Positions 45,175 through 54,740 of a DNA stretch of 64,000 nucleotides are shown here, piece by piece. The notes below the pieces were generated by a model. That model worked only from the letters and a program-made list of their open reading frames with translations. It did not search any database and was not told the origin of the DNA. The stretch is from Ignavibacteria bacterium. Its GTDB lineage: Bacteria > Bacteroidota > Ignavibacteria > Tepidaquicellales > OLB5. A program made the translations under genes and the position numbers. The number at the start of each line of letters is the position of its first letter. Positions within the stretch are counted from its first letter, which is position 1. The stretch is from assembly GCA_017303675.1 (NCBI GenBank), contig JAFLBX010000001.1, positions 1,127,970 to 1,191,969 of the forward strand, read 5' to 3'.

Positions 45175-47106
45175 ATGAACAGAATAACAGTCTTCCGTAT
45201 CATTACGGCTTTAATGCTGTTTGTTGCCGTTTCTGAAGCCATCTCACAAAATATACCGGGCAGCAGATCATCTCAGAATAAATTATCAGCAGAAAAATGG
45301 GCTGAAGATATTGATTACTTTGTGAATGAAATGCCAAAAATTCACATTGCTCCGTACAAAAATACTTCAAAGGAAAATCTTGAGTTATATTCTGAAGTTT
45401 TGAAAAGCAGACTCAAAAATATGAACGATAACGAAGCATTATGCGAAATAGCGAAAATGACTGCCATGATAGGTGATGGACATACTGCATTAAACATTTT
45501 TAATTTTCATATTTCAGCTAATAAAGAAAGTTATAAACTGAATGTATTTCCGCTGAAGATGTACCAATTTTCTGATGGTATGTATGTAACTGCTTCTGCT
45601 CCGCAATACAACGAACTGATAGCCTGTAAAGTTATAAAAATAAACGGGAAGGCAATTGAGGATGTAATTGAGATTGTAAAACCAATTGTTCCGTGTGATA
45701 ATGAATACTCACAGAAGTTCAACCTTCCTTATTATATGGTAATTGCTGAATTTATGAACGGACTTGGAATAACAACCAATCCTTATGAAATGGAATTAAC
45801 AGTGATAGATAAGAACGGCTCTGAAAAATACATAAAACTCGATGCAATAGAAATCAGCCGCATGCAGCACAATTCGGTTGCTTCAGATAATAATGGGCTG
45901 CCTCTATATATGAAAAACGAAGAAAAGAATTACTGGTTCGAATACCTGAATGAAAATAAAACCCTGTACATTAATTACAAAAGAGTGCTTAACGATCCGG
46001 AAGACAGCCTGAAACATTTCTGTAAAAGGCTTGAAGAGTTTATTAATTCAAATGATATAGAAAAAACTGTAATTGATATAAGGAATAACAGCGGCGGAAA
46101 CAATGCAACATGCCAGCCATTTGTGAATCTTATCAGTAACAATAAAAGAATTAACCGAAAGGGAAAGCTGTTTGTAATAATAGGAAAACAGACATTTTCT
46201 GCGGCATCATATTTAACAACAAAGCTTGAATTCAATACAAAGGCTATTTTTGCCGGTGAACCAACCGGAGCTTCACCAAATCATTATGGCGATAACAGAC
46301 CGCTTATTCTTCCGAATTCTAAACTGGAAGTAAGACTCTCTTCAATTTTCTGGCAAAACAGTTTTCCCGTGGATAACAGAAAAGCCACCGAACCGCATAT
46401 TAAAATTGAACTCAGCTCAGCTGATTATTTTTCGGGTAAAGATCCTGTGCTTGACGCGGTGTTAAATTACAGCTACGAAGGCCATACCAGCGGTGGTGTA
46501 AATAAAAATGTTAAGGGAATTTATTCTTACAGCCCGATACAAAGCCTTGAAATAACCGAAGAAGCCGGCGCTATGAAAATGAAGGTCATGCAAATGGATT
46601 TTGTCGGAAGAAATGTCAGCTTTATTTCAACCGGGTTGTATCCTGAAGCCGGCGGTTCGCTAAGCACTGATATTGCCGGCTTGAAAATAATTCCGGCAAA
46701 TAAAGACCTGAAAATAAATTATATGGGTAATGAATGGGTTATAAAAAGATATGAAGGAGTTTTTAAAACTCCGCAGCACCTGCTTGATGAAGGTAAAAAT
46801 GAAGAAGCTGCGGATCTGTTGAGAGCGGCTAAAATTAACAACCCTTCTTACCAGGGATTGAACGAAAATATTATAAACGGTATAGGATATTATGCACTGG
46901 GTAAAAAAAACTTTGATGGAGCTATAAAAATTTTCAGCCTTAACTGCGACCTGTATCCGCAATCATGGAATGTATATGACAGCCTTGGAGAAGCATATTT
47001 ATTATCCGGAAATACTTTGGCTGCAATTGAAAATTATAAAAGGTCAGTTGAGCTTAATCCCGATAATAAAAATGGAAAAAAGATAATTGAGAATCTGACT
47101 AAATAA
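45175..47106 (+). CDS. S41-family (C-terminal processing-type) peptidase with TPR tail
   Basis: 643 residues. Signal peptide about 1-24. The S41 core shows a PDZ-like segment (ACKVIKINGKAIEDVIEIV), 'TVIDIRNNSGGNN' (about 298-310, the strand before the active site), the nucleophile region 'GKQTFSAASYL' (Ser342 proposed) and 'AIFAGEPTGASPNHYGD'. The C-terminal ~90 residues form two TPR-like units (GYYALGKKNFDGAIKIFSLN, AYLLSGNTLAAIENYKRSVELNPD). No T9SS sorting domain, so it is periplasmic or released. An in-cleft substrate is unknown. It may process exported proteins. Confidence 0.88.
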   Translation: MNRITVFRIITALMLFVAVSEAISQNIPGSRSSQNKLSAEKWAEDIDYFVNEMPKIHIAPYKNTSKENLELYSEVLKSRLKNMNDNEALCEIAKMTAMIGDGHTALNIFNFHISANKESYKLNVFPLKMYQFSDGMYVTASAPQYNELIACKVIKINGKAIEDVIEIVKPIVPCDNEYSQKFNLPYYMVIAEFMNGLGITTNPYEMELTVIDKNGSEKYIKLDAIEISRMQHNSVASDNNGLPLYMKNEEKNYWFEYLNENKTLYINYKRVLNDPEDSLKHFCKRLEEFINSNDIEKTVIDIRNNSGGNNATCQPFVNLISNNKRINRKGKLFVIIGKQTFSAASYLTTKLEFNTKAIFAGEPTGASPNHYGDNRPLILPNSKLEVRLSSIFWQNSFPVDNRKATEPHIKIELSSADYFSGKDPVLDAVLNYSYEGHTSGGVNKNVKGIYSYSPIQSLEITEEAGAMKMKVMQMDFVGRNVSFISTGLYPEAGGSLSTDIAGLKIIPANKDLKINYMGNEWVIKRYEGVFKTPQHLLDEGKNEEAADLLRAAKINNPSYQGLNENIINGIGYYALGKKNFDGAIKIFSLNCDLYPQSWNVYDSLGEAYLLSGNTLAAIENYKRSVELNPDNKNGKKIIENLTK

Positions 47107-47117
47107 TACTTAATCTA

Positions 47118-48605
47118 TTATTTTTGGTGCCTGGAAGCTGTGTTTAATAATTCAGTGCCTTTTTCGTACAACCAGCTTCCCAGTCCCACATTTTTAATGG
47201 GTTCCATTTGTTTAATGTAATATTCTGTTTCGGTTTTATCAAAATTATGGCTTAATTTAAGCAGGTTTTCATAGATCTTTATAAACTTTTGATAACCTGA
47301 TTTAAGATATGCCGGAATATCTTTATGTTTTCTTATATAATCTTTAAGCCTTGCAGTTTCAGCGTAAGAATTTTCGGGGTCATTTAATTCGTAAAAAATT
47401 ATTAATTTATAAACGCTTGTATCAAGATACTGCAAATATCTTTTTCTTCTTACTTTTTTCAGGTAATTCAAAGCATTCACGAAATCTCTCTTATATACCT
47501 TTAAAATACCTGAGTTCAGGTTTACCTCATCTTCGCGTATATCCTCCGGGAGCTCCTTTGAATGCATGTTAATAAAGCTCTCTGCCCAGTCAAATTCATT
47601 TAGCCTAAGTGCGGCGAAAATAAAATTCCTGAAATTATTGGTTTTGGAATTCACAACATTCAGGTCTTTAAATAATCCTTCCTGTATTATACTGTTATTC
47701 AGTGTAAAGATCTCCTTGTAATACCCGGCTTCACCTTTGTTTGTTTTATCAATACAGTAATTCCTTAAATACTGATACACTTCATTTTTATATTCTGCGG
47801 AGAACATGTTTCTGTTCTTCAGGAACATATCCCTTGCCGAAAAATAAAATTCCGAACCATCAGGTTCTTTAAATGACCAATACAAGAGGTAATATATTTC
47901 CGCCGGAATAGATACCACGGGAAGATTCTTTTTGACAATTGAAAGAAGCTTTTCTTTATCGATGCAGTCCAGTAGTTTATTTGAAAGTTCTGAAGATATA
48001 TCAATATTATTTTTCTTTTGCAGTTCAGTATCCAGAAGGTGCTTAAATAAAACTATCAGGAAATGAAGCATCCAGTATTCTGACTGCTGCTTATAATAAA
48101 ATACTGATTCCGATCTATTGTTATGCTCGGTATAAAAAGTGCTGATCTTCTGATATAAAAGATGTACAGCAAAGTAAGTATCGAGTTCTATCTTTTCATT
48201 TAATGCTGATTTTTTAGCGGTAGTAAGCTGAAGCCTTAACAGATTATTAAGTTTACGGACAGAGTATTCTTCCAATAGCAGATTGTTCCTTTGAAGTTTT
48301 TTCCTGTTAATGTTTTGAAAGACAAGGTAACTTTCTGAAATTTTATTTAATTCCGAAAGCCTGTTCCACAATGCCCTTTTGCTTAATTTTAGTTCATTTT
48401 GCAATAATTCTTCAATAGATTGGTATTCTGAGGTATTATTCGAATTTTGAAGTTTTAATAATATGTTAAGTAAAGGTTTATGATTGCGTTTTCCGCTGAA
48501 ATATGGATTTTGAGCAAACTTTATGAAGTTTTTCTTCTCTTTTATTTCAAAATTGAAGAATAATTCAATAAATTTAGAATATCTCTGTTTATGGGTAATT
48601 TTCAT
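47118..48605 (-). CDS. Unknown-family ~495-residue protein, paralogue 3
   Basis: 495 residues, no signal or membrane segment. The N-terminal block 'IELFFNFEIKEKKNFIKFAQNPYFSGKRN' corresponds to 'KFSVKEFKEFGEFVKSPFFNKN' in the genes at 36741 and 38195. The downstream pattern is the same: a helical region with 'LSELNKISESYLVFQNI', the 'RLNEFDWAESFI' motif (EFKWAEDFI in paralogue 1), 'VYKRDFVNALNYLKKVRRKRYL' and the end 'GSWLYEKGTELLN'. It is convergent with the S41 peptidase gene and divergent from a T9SS gene. Diverged but clearly related; no known domain. Confidence 0.68.
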   Translation of the reverse strand: MKITHKQRYSKFIELFFNFEIKEKKNFIKFAQNPYFSGKRNHKPLLNILLKLQNSNNTSEYQSIEELLQNELKLSKRALWNRLSELNKISESYLVFQNINRKKLQRNNLLLEEYSVRKLNNLLRLQLTTAKKSALNEKIELDTYFAVHLLYQKISTFYTEHNNRSESVFYYKQQSEYWMLHFLIVLFKHLLDTELQKKNNIDISSELSNKLLDCIDKEKLLSIVKKNLPVVSIPAEIYYLLYWSFKEPDGSEFYFSARDMFLKNRNMFSAEYKNEVYQYLRNYCIDKTNKGEAGYYKEIFTLNNSIIQEGLFKDLNVVNSKTNNFRNFIFAALRLNEFDWAESFINMHSKELPEDIREDEVNLNSGILKVYKRDFVNALNYLKKVRRKRYLQYLDTSVYKLIIFYELNDPENSYAETARLKDYIRKHKDIPAYLKSGYQKFIKIYENLLKLSHNFDKTETEYYIKQMEPIKNVGLGSWLYEKGTELLNTASRHQK

Positions 48606-48746
48606 GGGTATATTGCTTTTTAATAGTACAATATAGCTAAATATTAAAAATTAAGGTGGGTAAATATGAATAATATTCTATTTGATTGTATATCATAGTA
48701 AAAGTATTTTTATAGAACATTCTTGCGGAAAACTATAATTTTTAAA

Positions 48747-50498
48747 ATGAAATTGAGATACTTTAAATTTTTTACCCTGATTTTATTATTCACTCCGGTA
48801 ATAAGTTCTTATGCGCAATGGAATCCGAATACTTCGGTAAATACTCTTGTTAGTGATGAAACAGGTGAGCAATCAGTGCAAAAGCTTGCATTATGCCCGG
48901 ATGGCTCAACTTATTATTCATGGTTTGATAACAGGGGAGGAAGTTATGCTGTTTATTTACAGAAGCTGGATGTTAACGGTAATGCTCAGTTTACACCCGG
49001 CGGTATATTAATCAGCAGCAATCCGCAGAACTCATCACTGGTTGATTGGGATATGATAGCTGATAACAATAATAATTGTATATTAACCTTTACCGATATC
49101 AGAAGCGGAGGACAGATCAACCCGTTTGCTTATATGGTAAGCCCTTCAGGTACACAAATGTGGGGAGCTAACGGTATCACTCTTTCTGATTCAGTAAATT
49201 CATTTCAGCCAAATCCTAAAGTAGTTCAAACAAGTGACGGTAACTATGTTTTTTTCTGGAGAATCGGAACCGGACCTCAAAAGCTTGCATTGCAGAAAGT
49301 AAATGCTGCTGGAGTAAAACAATGGGGCACTTCTCCTGTAATATGGACAAGCGGAACCAATGAAAATTATGACTGGCCGGCAATTGTACCTTCTGATAAC
49401 GGCAGTGTAATCGTTATGTTCTCTGGTTATACCGGCTCGTTTATCAGTCCCGCAAACTATAGGATATACAGCCAGAAAGTTTCTTCAACCGGCGCAAGGG
49501 TATGGAATGCAACACAGGATACAGTTTATTCATTAGGCAGGATTTCAGGATTTTATACACCTCGTTTATTTTCAGATGGAAACAACGGTGCAGTTTACTG
49601 CTGGCATGATGACAGAAATTCTGTAAATCTGACAACAGGCTATATTCAAAGAAAAAATTCTGCAGGAACGGTTCTATTTCCTGTAAACGGAACAGCGGTA
49701 TCAGGCAACACAACCAATAATCATTTTTCACCGGTAGCTGCTTATATGCCGGCAACAGGAGAAACATATGTTGTCTGGCAGGAAGCAAACAGCGGACAGA
49801 CACAGTGGGGTTTTTACGCTCAGAAAATAAATTCTTCAGGTGTAAGGCAATGGGGTGATGGAATTGCAATTCAATCACTTGGTACAGACCAGGTTGGTTT
49901 GTATACTGTGATGACAAGAGATACATCTGCAATAATATGTTTTAACCAGTCTGCGCCATCCAATACTAATCTGATCAAAGCTTCAAAACTTGGTCCTTCC
50001 GGGTCTTACCACTGGCCTGGAAATATTGTTACAGCAAGCAGTATTTCCAGTTCCAAGATAAGAATTAATTCTGTTATAAATCAAACTAACGGGAACAGTG
50101 TTTTATGCTGGCAGGATAAAAGGCTCGATGGCGGCGGAATATATGCTCAGAATATTAAATTTGACGGGACATTCGGACCTCTGACAGGGATTACAACCAT
50201 AAACAGCAATATCCCTGCTAATTTCAGTTTAATGCAGAATTATCCAAACCCGTTCAACCCTGTCACTAAGATAAGATACAGCATTAAAGCAAGCGCTGAT
50301 GTTAATATATCAGTGTATGATATATTAGGCAATAAAGTTGAACAAATTGTAAGCAATTTTCAAAATGCCGGAACTTATGAAACAGAATTTCATGCAGAAC
50401 ACATTGCTTCCGGAATATATATTTACAGGCTCAGGGTTGAAACTGCTGATGGCGGGAAAATATTTACTGAAACTAAAAAGATGATCTTGATCAAATAA
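48747..50498 (+). CDS. T9SS-sorted beta-rich secreted protein
   Basis: The ATG at 48747 is preferred over an in-frame TTG at 48723, giving 583 residues with a standard signal peptide (KFFTLILLFTPVISSYAQ). The middle ~430 residues contain repeated strands of the type 'G..YVVWQEANSG....YAQKINSSG.RQWG' (e.g. YAVYLQKLDVNGNAQF, LALQKVNAAGVKQWG, FYAQKINSSGVRQWG, IYAQNIKFDG). These make a probable beta-propeller with Trp/Asp-rich blades. The sorting domain is at ~490-583 (QNYPNPFNPVTKIRY, ending KKMILIK). Surface or extracellular; no enzyme motif. Confidence 0.85.
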   Translation: MKLRYFKFFTLILLFTPVISSYAQWNPNTSVNTLVSDETGEQSVQKLALCPDGSTYYSWFDNRGGSYAVYLQKLDVNGNAQFTPGGILISSNPQNSSLVDWDMIADNNNNCILTFTDIRSGGQINPFAYMVSPSGTQMWGANGITLSDSVNSFQPNPKVVQTSDGNYVFFWRIGTGPQKLALQKVNAAGVKQWGTSPVIWTSGTNENYDWPAIVPSDNGSVIVMFSGYTGSFISPANYRIYSQKVSSTGARVWNATQDTVYSLGRISGFYTPRLFSDGNNGAVYCWHDDRNSVNLTTGYIQRKNSAGTVLFPVNGTAVSGNTTNNHFSPVAAYMPATGETYVVWQEANSGQTQWGFYAQKINSSGVRQWGDGIAIQSLGTDQVGLYTVMTRDTSAIICFNQSAPSNTNLIKASKLGPSGSYHWPGNIVTASSISSSKIRINSVINQTNGNSVLCWQDKRLDGGGIYAQNIKFDGTFGPLTGITTINSNIPANFSLMQNYPNPFNPVTKIRYSIKASADVNISVYDILGNKVEQIVSNFQNAGTYETEFHAEHIASGIYIYRLRVETADGGKIFTETKKMILIK

Positions 50499-50629
50499 TC
50501 TATTAAAAAAGTGTGGTTAGTTAACGTTTTTGATACATATGGAATTATTGTAAATGTGGAATTAGAGGAGAAAAAGAAGGCAATTTAACGATTTAATGGC
50601 ATCCTTTTATATATGTTTTACCCCAAATC

Positions 50630-50664
50630 AACTCCTTCGGTCTTTTGATTGAAGGAGTTTTTTT
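50630..50664 (+). terminator. Intrinsic terminator downstream of the T9SS gene
   Basis: AACTCCTTC-ggtcttttgatt-GAAGGAGTT followed by seven T, about 130 bp after the stop. Confidence 0.85.
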
Positions 50665-50670
50665 GTGAAG

Positions 50671-51291
50671 TTAATTATACTTCATTACCTCTGCAATATC
50701 GCAAAGTTCATGCATCACTAATTCAAGCCTCATTAAGGCATCATTGTTATTTATCAGTTCGGGTTCCATATACAGCAGCTTATTGCCTTCAAGCGCTATC
50801 AATCCGTTAAACCCTAAAGCATTTACCTGGTCAAGTTTGAATTTAGTATTAAAATCAAATATATTTTTTAATTTTTGCGGATTGTTGGTTATTAAAATAA
50901 ATTTATCATCAAACTCATTATCTTCAATAAGAGTTGAACCTGCACTGTGGCTATTTGAATTACGTTTATTTCTTTTTATAACTTTAAAATGAAAATTATC
51001 ACTGTTTGAACAATCAACGGATAAAACAGTATGCGGAACTACTTTTTTACCGTCTAATGAATCCCGAACAATACTTTCAATTTTTACCTGCCGGTTTCTG
51101 TAAATACCTTCTGCAGAAGGATGAGTTTTCATCCCAACTTTTTTAGTGAAATCAGAGATTAGCTGGTACTTTTCTGAAAGTTTTTTAAAATTGGATATTA
51201 CTTTCTTATTTGAAGAAATAAAAACGAAATAAAATACGATCCATGGTACGATCAGAACGGGAATTAAAACCAGCAGGAATTTAGTTTCCAT
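50671..51291 (-). CDS. Membrane-anchored protein of unknown function
   Basis: 206 residues with one N-terminal membrane helix (about 5-27, FLLVLIPVLIVPWIVFYFVFI). A ~175-residue soluble, mostly cytoplasmic-looking domain follows: strand-rich in the middle (RQVKIESIVRDSLDGKKVVPHTVLSVDC), ending in a helix 'DALMRLELVMHELCDIAEVMKYN'. No family recognised. Single gene, 109 bp from terC on the same strand. Confidence 0.6.
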   Translation of the reverse strand: METKFLLVLIPVLIVPWIVFYFVFISSNKKVISNFKKLSEKYQLISDFTKKVGMKTHPSAEGIYRNRQVKIESIVRDSLDGKKVVPHTVLSVDCSNSDNFHFKVIKRNKRNSNSHSAGSTLIEDNEFDDKFILITNNPQKLKNIFDFNTKFKLDQVNALGFNGLIALEGNKLLYMEPELINNNDALMRLELVMHELCDIAEVMKYN

Positions 51292-51400
51292 AAATAAGCT
51301 AAAATTATTTATTTAATTGCTGAAATATTGCTGCAATTAATCATTAATTTTATTAAAAATAAATACCTAATTCCTGCTAATCGTGTTATATCCTATTTTA

Positions 51401-52351
51401 TCAGGCTTGTTTATCGCCTGGTTTTAAAAGTGATGCTATTACAGATCCTGCAAGTATTAATACAATAAGAATCAGTGAAAGTTCAGTGGAAATTATCTTT
51501 GCTGAATAATAATGGTTGAGGATCATCTTTGAACCAACCAATATAAGTATAGCTGCCAGACCATAATGCAGGTATTTAAACAGCTTAACAAGTCCGGCTA
51601 GAGCAAAATATAATGAACGCAAGCCAAGTATGGCAAATACATTTGAGCTGTAAACAATAAAAGGATCCTGTGTAACTGCTAATATTGCCGGTATAGAATC
51701 AACTGCAAATATCAAATCTGTGGTTTCGATCATGATCAAAACCACAAAAAGCGGAGTAGCAGCCTTGCGGTGATTATATATCGTGAAAAACTTTCCGCCT
51801 TCATAAGTATCAGTAACCCTGAAAAATCTTTTAAACAGCTTTAACAGCGGATTTTTTTCAGGGTGAATTTCCTTATCCTTTTGTGCTACAAGCTTTATTC
51901 CGGTAAAGATTAAAAACGCACCGAAAATATAAATGATCCAGGCAAACTTATTTATTAATGCAACTCCGGCAAAAATAAATATTACCCTCATAATGAGTGC
52001 ACCTATAATTCCCCAAAATAATACCTTATGCTGGTAAATTGCGGGTACTTTGAAGTATGTGAAAATAAGTACAAATACAAAAATATTATCTACGCTTAAG
52101 GATTTTTCAATTACATATCCCGTTAAAAACTGAAGTGCAGAGTCAGCACGTGTATATCCTTCAGGAGGGGTGTAGAAATAATATAAACCTGCATTAAAGA
52201 TCAAAGCCAGCGATATCCAAACTCCGCTCCAGATCAATGCTTCTTTCATTTTAACTTCATGAGCTTTCCTGTTGAATACCCCTAAGTCCAATGCAAGCAT
52301 CAGAAGTACAAAAACATTGAATAAGATCCAGTATAGTGATTTATCTTCCAA
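51401..52351 (-). CDS. TerC/Alx-family membrane protein
   Basis: 316 residues with about nine membrane helices. TerC features are visible: 'LALDLGVFNRKAHEVKMKEALIWSGVWI', 'FLTGYVIEKSLSVDNIFVF' (the conserved E-K-S-L-S-x-D-N), 'VLFWGIIGALIMRVIFIF' and 'LIMIETTDLIFAVDSIPAILAVTQDPFIVYSSNVFAILGLRSLYF' (the second acidic pair). TerC-type proteins are implicated in tellurite resistance and in manganese or proton-linked metal handling (Alx). No other ter genes are nearby, so the metal-homeostasis role is the better guess. Confidence 0.93.
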   Translation of the reverse strand: MEDKSLYWILFNVFVLLMLALDLGVFNRKAHEVKMKEALIWSGVWISLALIFNAGLYYFYTPPEGYTRADSALQFLTGYVIEKSLSVDNIFVFVLIFTYFKVPAIYQHKVLFWGIIGALIMRVIFIFAGVALINKFAWIIYIFGAFLIFTGIKLVAQKDKEIHPEKNPLLKLFKRFFRVTDTYEGGKFFTIYNHRKAATPLFVVLIMIETTDLIFAVDSIPAILAVTQDPFIVYSSNVFAILGLRSLYFALAGLVKLFKYLHYGLAAILILVGSKMILNHYYSAKIISTELSLILIVLILAGSVIASLLKPGDKQA

Positions 52352-52486
52352 TATTACTCCGAATAATTGTGTTATGATACTGTAATTGCAGGGGTTATGG
52401 TAATAGTTTCTTAATTTTTGCTTGACTTTTAATTTAATCCATAAGTTTATGTAAAAACAATAGAATTATTTTTTAAAAACATATAT

Positions 52487-53794
52487 TTAGGTTGTTGCTT
52501 TTAAGGCGGATTTATAAGCTGAAAGTGTTCTTTCTCTTGCAGCTTTGTGGTCTACTATAGGAGCCGGGTAGTTTAAGGAATTTAATTCCGGGATCCACTT
52601 ATTAATATATTTTAGGTCAGGGTCAAATTTTTGCTGCTGGCTGAGCGGGTTGAATATCCTGAAATATGGAGCCGCATCACAGCCGGAACCGGCAGCCCAT
52701 TGCCAGTTACCTACATTTGAAGACATTTCATAATCAAGCAGCTTTTCAGCAAAATATCTTTCACCCCATCTCCAGTCTATTAAAAGATCCTTACACAGGA
52801 AGCTGGCAGTTATCATTCTTACCCTGTTATGCATAAAACCTGTGGCATTCAGCTCCCGCATTCCAGCATCAACAATGGGAAATCCGGTTTGCCCAGAACA
52901 CCAGGCATCGAACTCAGCTTCGTTATTTCTCCACTTGATCCTGTCATACTCCGGCTTAAATGATGATCCCGCTGAATGAGGATGGTGATAAAGTATCATC
53001 ATAAAAAATTCACGCCAGATAAGCTCATTTAACCAGGTATCGTTGAGCTTCAAGGTCTTCTTTACAAGCTGCCTAATACTTACAGTCCCAAAACGTAAAT
53101 GTACACTTAATCTCGAGGTACCATCAATGAACGGTAAATCGCGGGTCTTATCATAATTTTTTATTATATCCTGTCTGATATCATTAGAAGGAAATTTTAA
53201 ACCCGCTGCTTTGAATCCTAATTCATTTAAACTAAGAACGTTTGCCGAGAATTTATAAAAATTATTTTCTTTACCCTTTATGTTTTTTTCTGTCAGGTCG
53301 TTTTCCTTTAGATTTGCCCGCCACGTTTTGCTGTATGGAGTGAATACAGAATATGGGCTGCCGTCCGGTTTAACAATTTCACTTTTTTCAAAAATTACCT
53401 GGTCTTTAAATGTACTGAATGCTGTATTGTTTTCATTAAGATATGTTTTGATCTCTGAATCTCTTTTTATTGCATAGGGTTCATAATCATGGTTCGTGAA
53501 TACTTCAGAAACATCATAATCATTTAAAATTTTTTTCCAGATATCCTGCGTCCTGCCGGCAAGAGTCAATAAAGAGGTATTATACTGCTTAAGCTCTTTA
53601 TCGATTTCCAACAGAGAGTTATGTATGAACTCAACTCTTGCATCAGACCTGTTTTCAAGCTTATCGAGAATTTCGCTGTCAAAAATAAACAGGGGCAATA
53701 CCGGCAGTCCGGCCTGCAGCGCGTGATAAAGGCCTGTATTATCATTCAGCCTCAGATCACGTCTGAACCAGAATATGTTTATTTTATTTTTCAA
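52487..53794 (-). CDS. phrB: Deoxyribodipyrimidine photolyase (class I CPD type)
   Basis: Light-driven repair of cyclobutane pyrimidine dimers. 435 residues (E. coli 472). The N-terminal photolyase domain (about 1-130, FWFRRDLRLNDNTGLYHAL) is followed by the FAD domain with 'TSRLSVHLRFGTVSIRQLV', 'ELIWREFFMMILYHHP', 'WCSGQTGFPIVDAGMRELNATGFMHNRVRMITASFL' and 'GNWQWAAGSGCDAAPYFRIFNP'. The conserved Trp/Asn/Arg residues of the FAD and dimer pocket are all recognisable. Not operonic. Confidence 0.96.
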   Translation of the reverse strand: MKNKINIFWFRRDLRLNDNTGLYHALQAGLPVLPLFIFDSEILDKLENRSDARVEFIHNSLLEIDKELKQYNTSLLTLAGRTQDIWKKILNDYDVSEVFTNHDYEPYAIKRDSEIKTYLNENNTAFSTFKDQVIFEKSEIVKPDGSPYSVFTPYSKTWRANLKENDLTEKNIKGKENNFYKFSANVLSLNELGFKAAGLKFPSNDIRQDIIKNYDKTRDLPFIDGTSRLSVHLRFGTVSIRQLVKKTLKLNDTWLNELIWREFFMMILYHHPHSAGSSFKPEYDRIKWRNNEAEFDAWCSGQTGFPIVDAGMRELNATGFMHNRVRMITASFLCKDLLIDWRWGERYFAEKLLDYEMSSNVGNWQWAAGSGCDAAPYFRIFNPLSQQQKFDPDLKYINKWIPELNSLNYPAPIVDHKAARERTLSAYKSALKATT

Positions 53795-54003
53795 TCGTTC
53801 TCAAATATACAATAATTTCAGTCGAAGGCAGTTCAGTTTCTTCAAGCTCTCTTCGCATGATAACTAACTGCCGGAAAACTGTTTGTGAAATTGAACAGAT
53901 GCTTTTTTGCTCTTTATAGAGTATATATTAAAGTTATGTTTTAGTTTAAATCAGACCATTTCATTTGATCGTAAGTTGTACGAATCATAATTTAGAAGCT
54001 TTA

Positions 54004-54699
54004 TCATTTTTTCCCTGTAAACTTACGCTGTTTATTCTTTATGAAATTAATTCCTGCTTTAATATTGAAATAATGTTCTTTTACAATTAAACCCGGCCCG
54101 TTATATGAAGAATTTAAAGGAGGTGAATAGTTTAATTCTATGAATGTTTTAAAAGGAAACAACTGATTGAATTCAATTCCTCCGCCAAAGTTGAGAGAAT
54201 AATTCTCTTTTTTGAATTGATCCAACGGGAAATCAAATCCATACAGGGTTGTTCTATCATCTTCAGGTTTTACAGAATAACTTAACAAAATGTCAAGTTT
54301 TGGTCCAATTAATAAATATGGAGTGATCTTATTTGCCGGAATTTTTATTTTAAATAATATACCTGTTGTATAGTAAAAGGTTCGTTCATATATATTCATA
54401 TCCGGTAACGGGTTGCCGAATTCATCATATGGTTTGCTTACGTAAGTATAGCCTCTTTGTTCAATGCCGCTTTCCAGTACAAGGTTAAAATTCCTGCTAT
54501 TGAGAAACTCAACAAACAGGCTGGAATTAAAGCCCAATAAATATTTTGTTTCCGGTTCAAAATCGAAATTCTTATATTCGTAATTCTGGTTAGAAAGCGT
54601 AGCCCCACCTTTTAAGCCAAATCCAGTAATGAACTGAGCATATGTATTAATTGCAAGTGTAAATATTAATATTGGTAGTACGAATTTTATGTTTTTCAT
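54004..54699 (-). CDS. Outer-membrane beta-barrel (porin-like) protein
   Basis: 231 residues. Signal peptide about 1-22 (FVLPILIFTLAINTYAQ). Typical opening of eight-stranded OMP barrels: 'GFGLKGGATLSNQNY'. Alternating-strand segments follow: 'FNSSLFVEFLNSRNFNLVLESGIEQRGYTYV', 'ITPYLLIGPKLDILLSY', 'YSLNFGGGIEFNQL' and 'FIELNYSPPLNSSY'. Resembles the Bacteroidota outer-membrane beta-barrel families found with surface transporters; no function can be assigned. It is 41 bp from the gene upstream and could be co-transcribed. Confidence 0.8.
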   Translation of the reverse strand: MKNIKFVLPILIFTLAINTYAQFITGFGLKGGATLSNQNYEYKNFDFEPETKYLLGFNSSLFVEFLNSRNFNLVLESGIEQRGYTYVSKPYDEFGNPLPDMNIYERTFYYTTGILFKIKIPANKITPYLLIGPKLDILLSYSVKPEDDRTTLYGFDFPLDQFKKENYSLNFGGGIEFNQLFPFKTFIELNYSPPLNSSYNGPGLIVKEHYFNIKAGINFIKNKQRKFTGKK

Positions 54700-54740
54700 A
54701 ATTTGTTTGTATACATAATCGGTTTGTTAACATAATTAAT

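Noticed and set aside
49444-49932. Minus-strand open frame of 162 codons inside the T9SS gene at 48747-50498
   Set aside because: Its composition (many His, Leu, Gln) is typical of an antisense shadow; the plus-strand gene has a signal peptide and a sorting domain.
51401-52351. Tellurite-resistance operon
   Set aside because: Only a TerC-like gene is present; no TerB, TerD, TerZ or related genes in the window.
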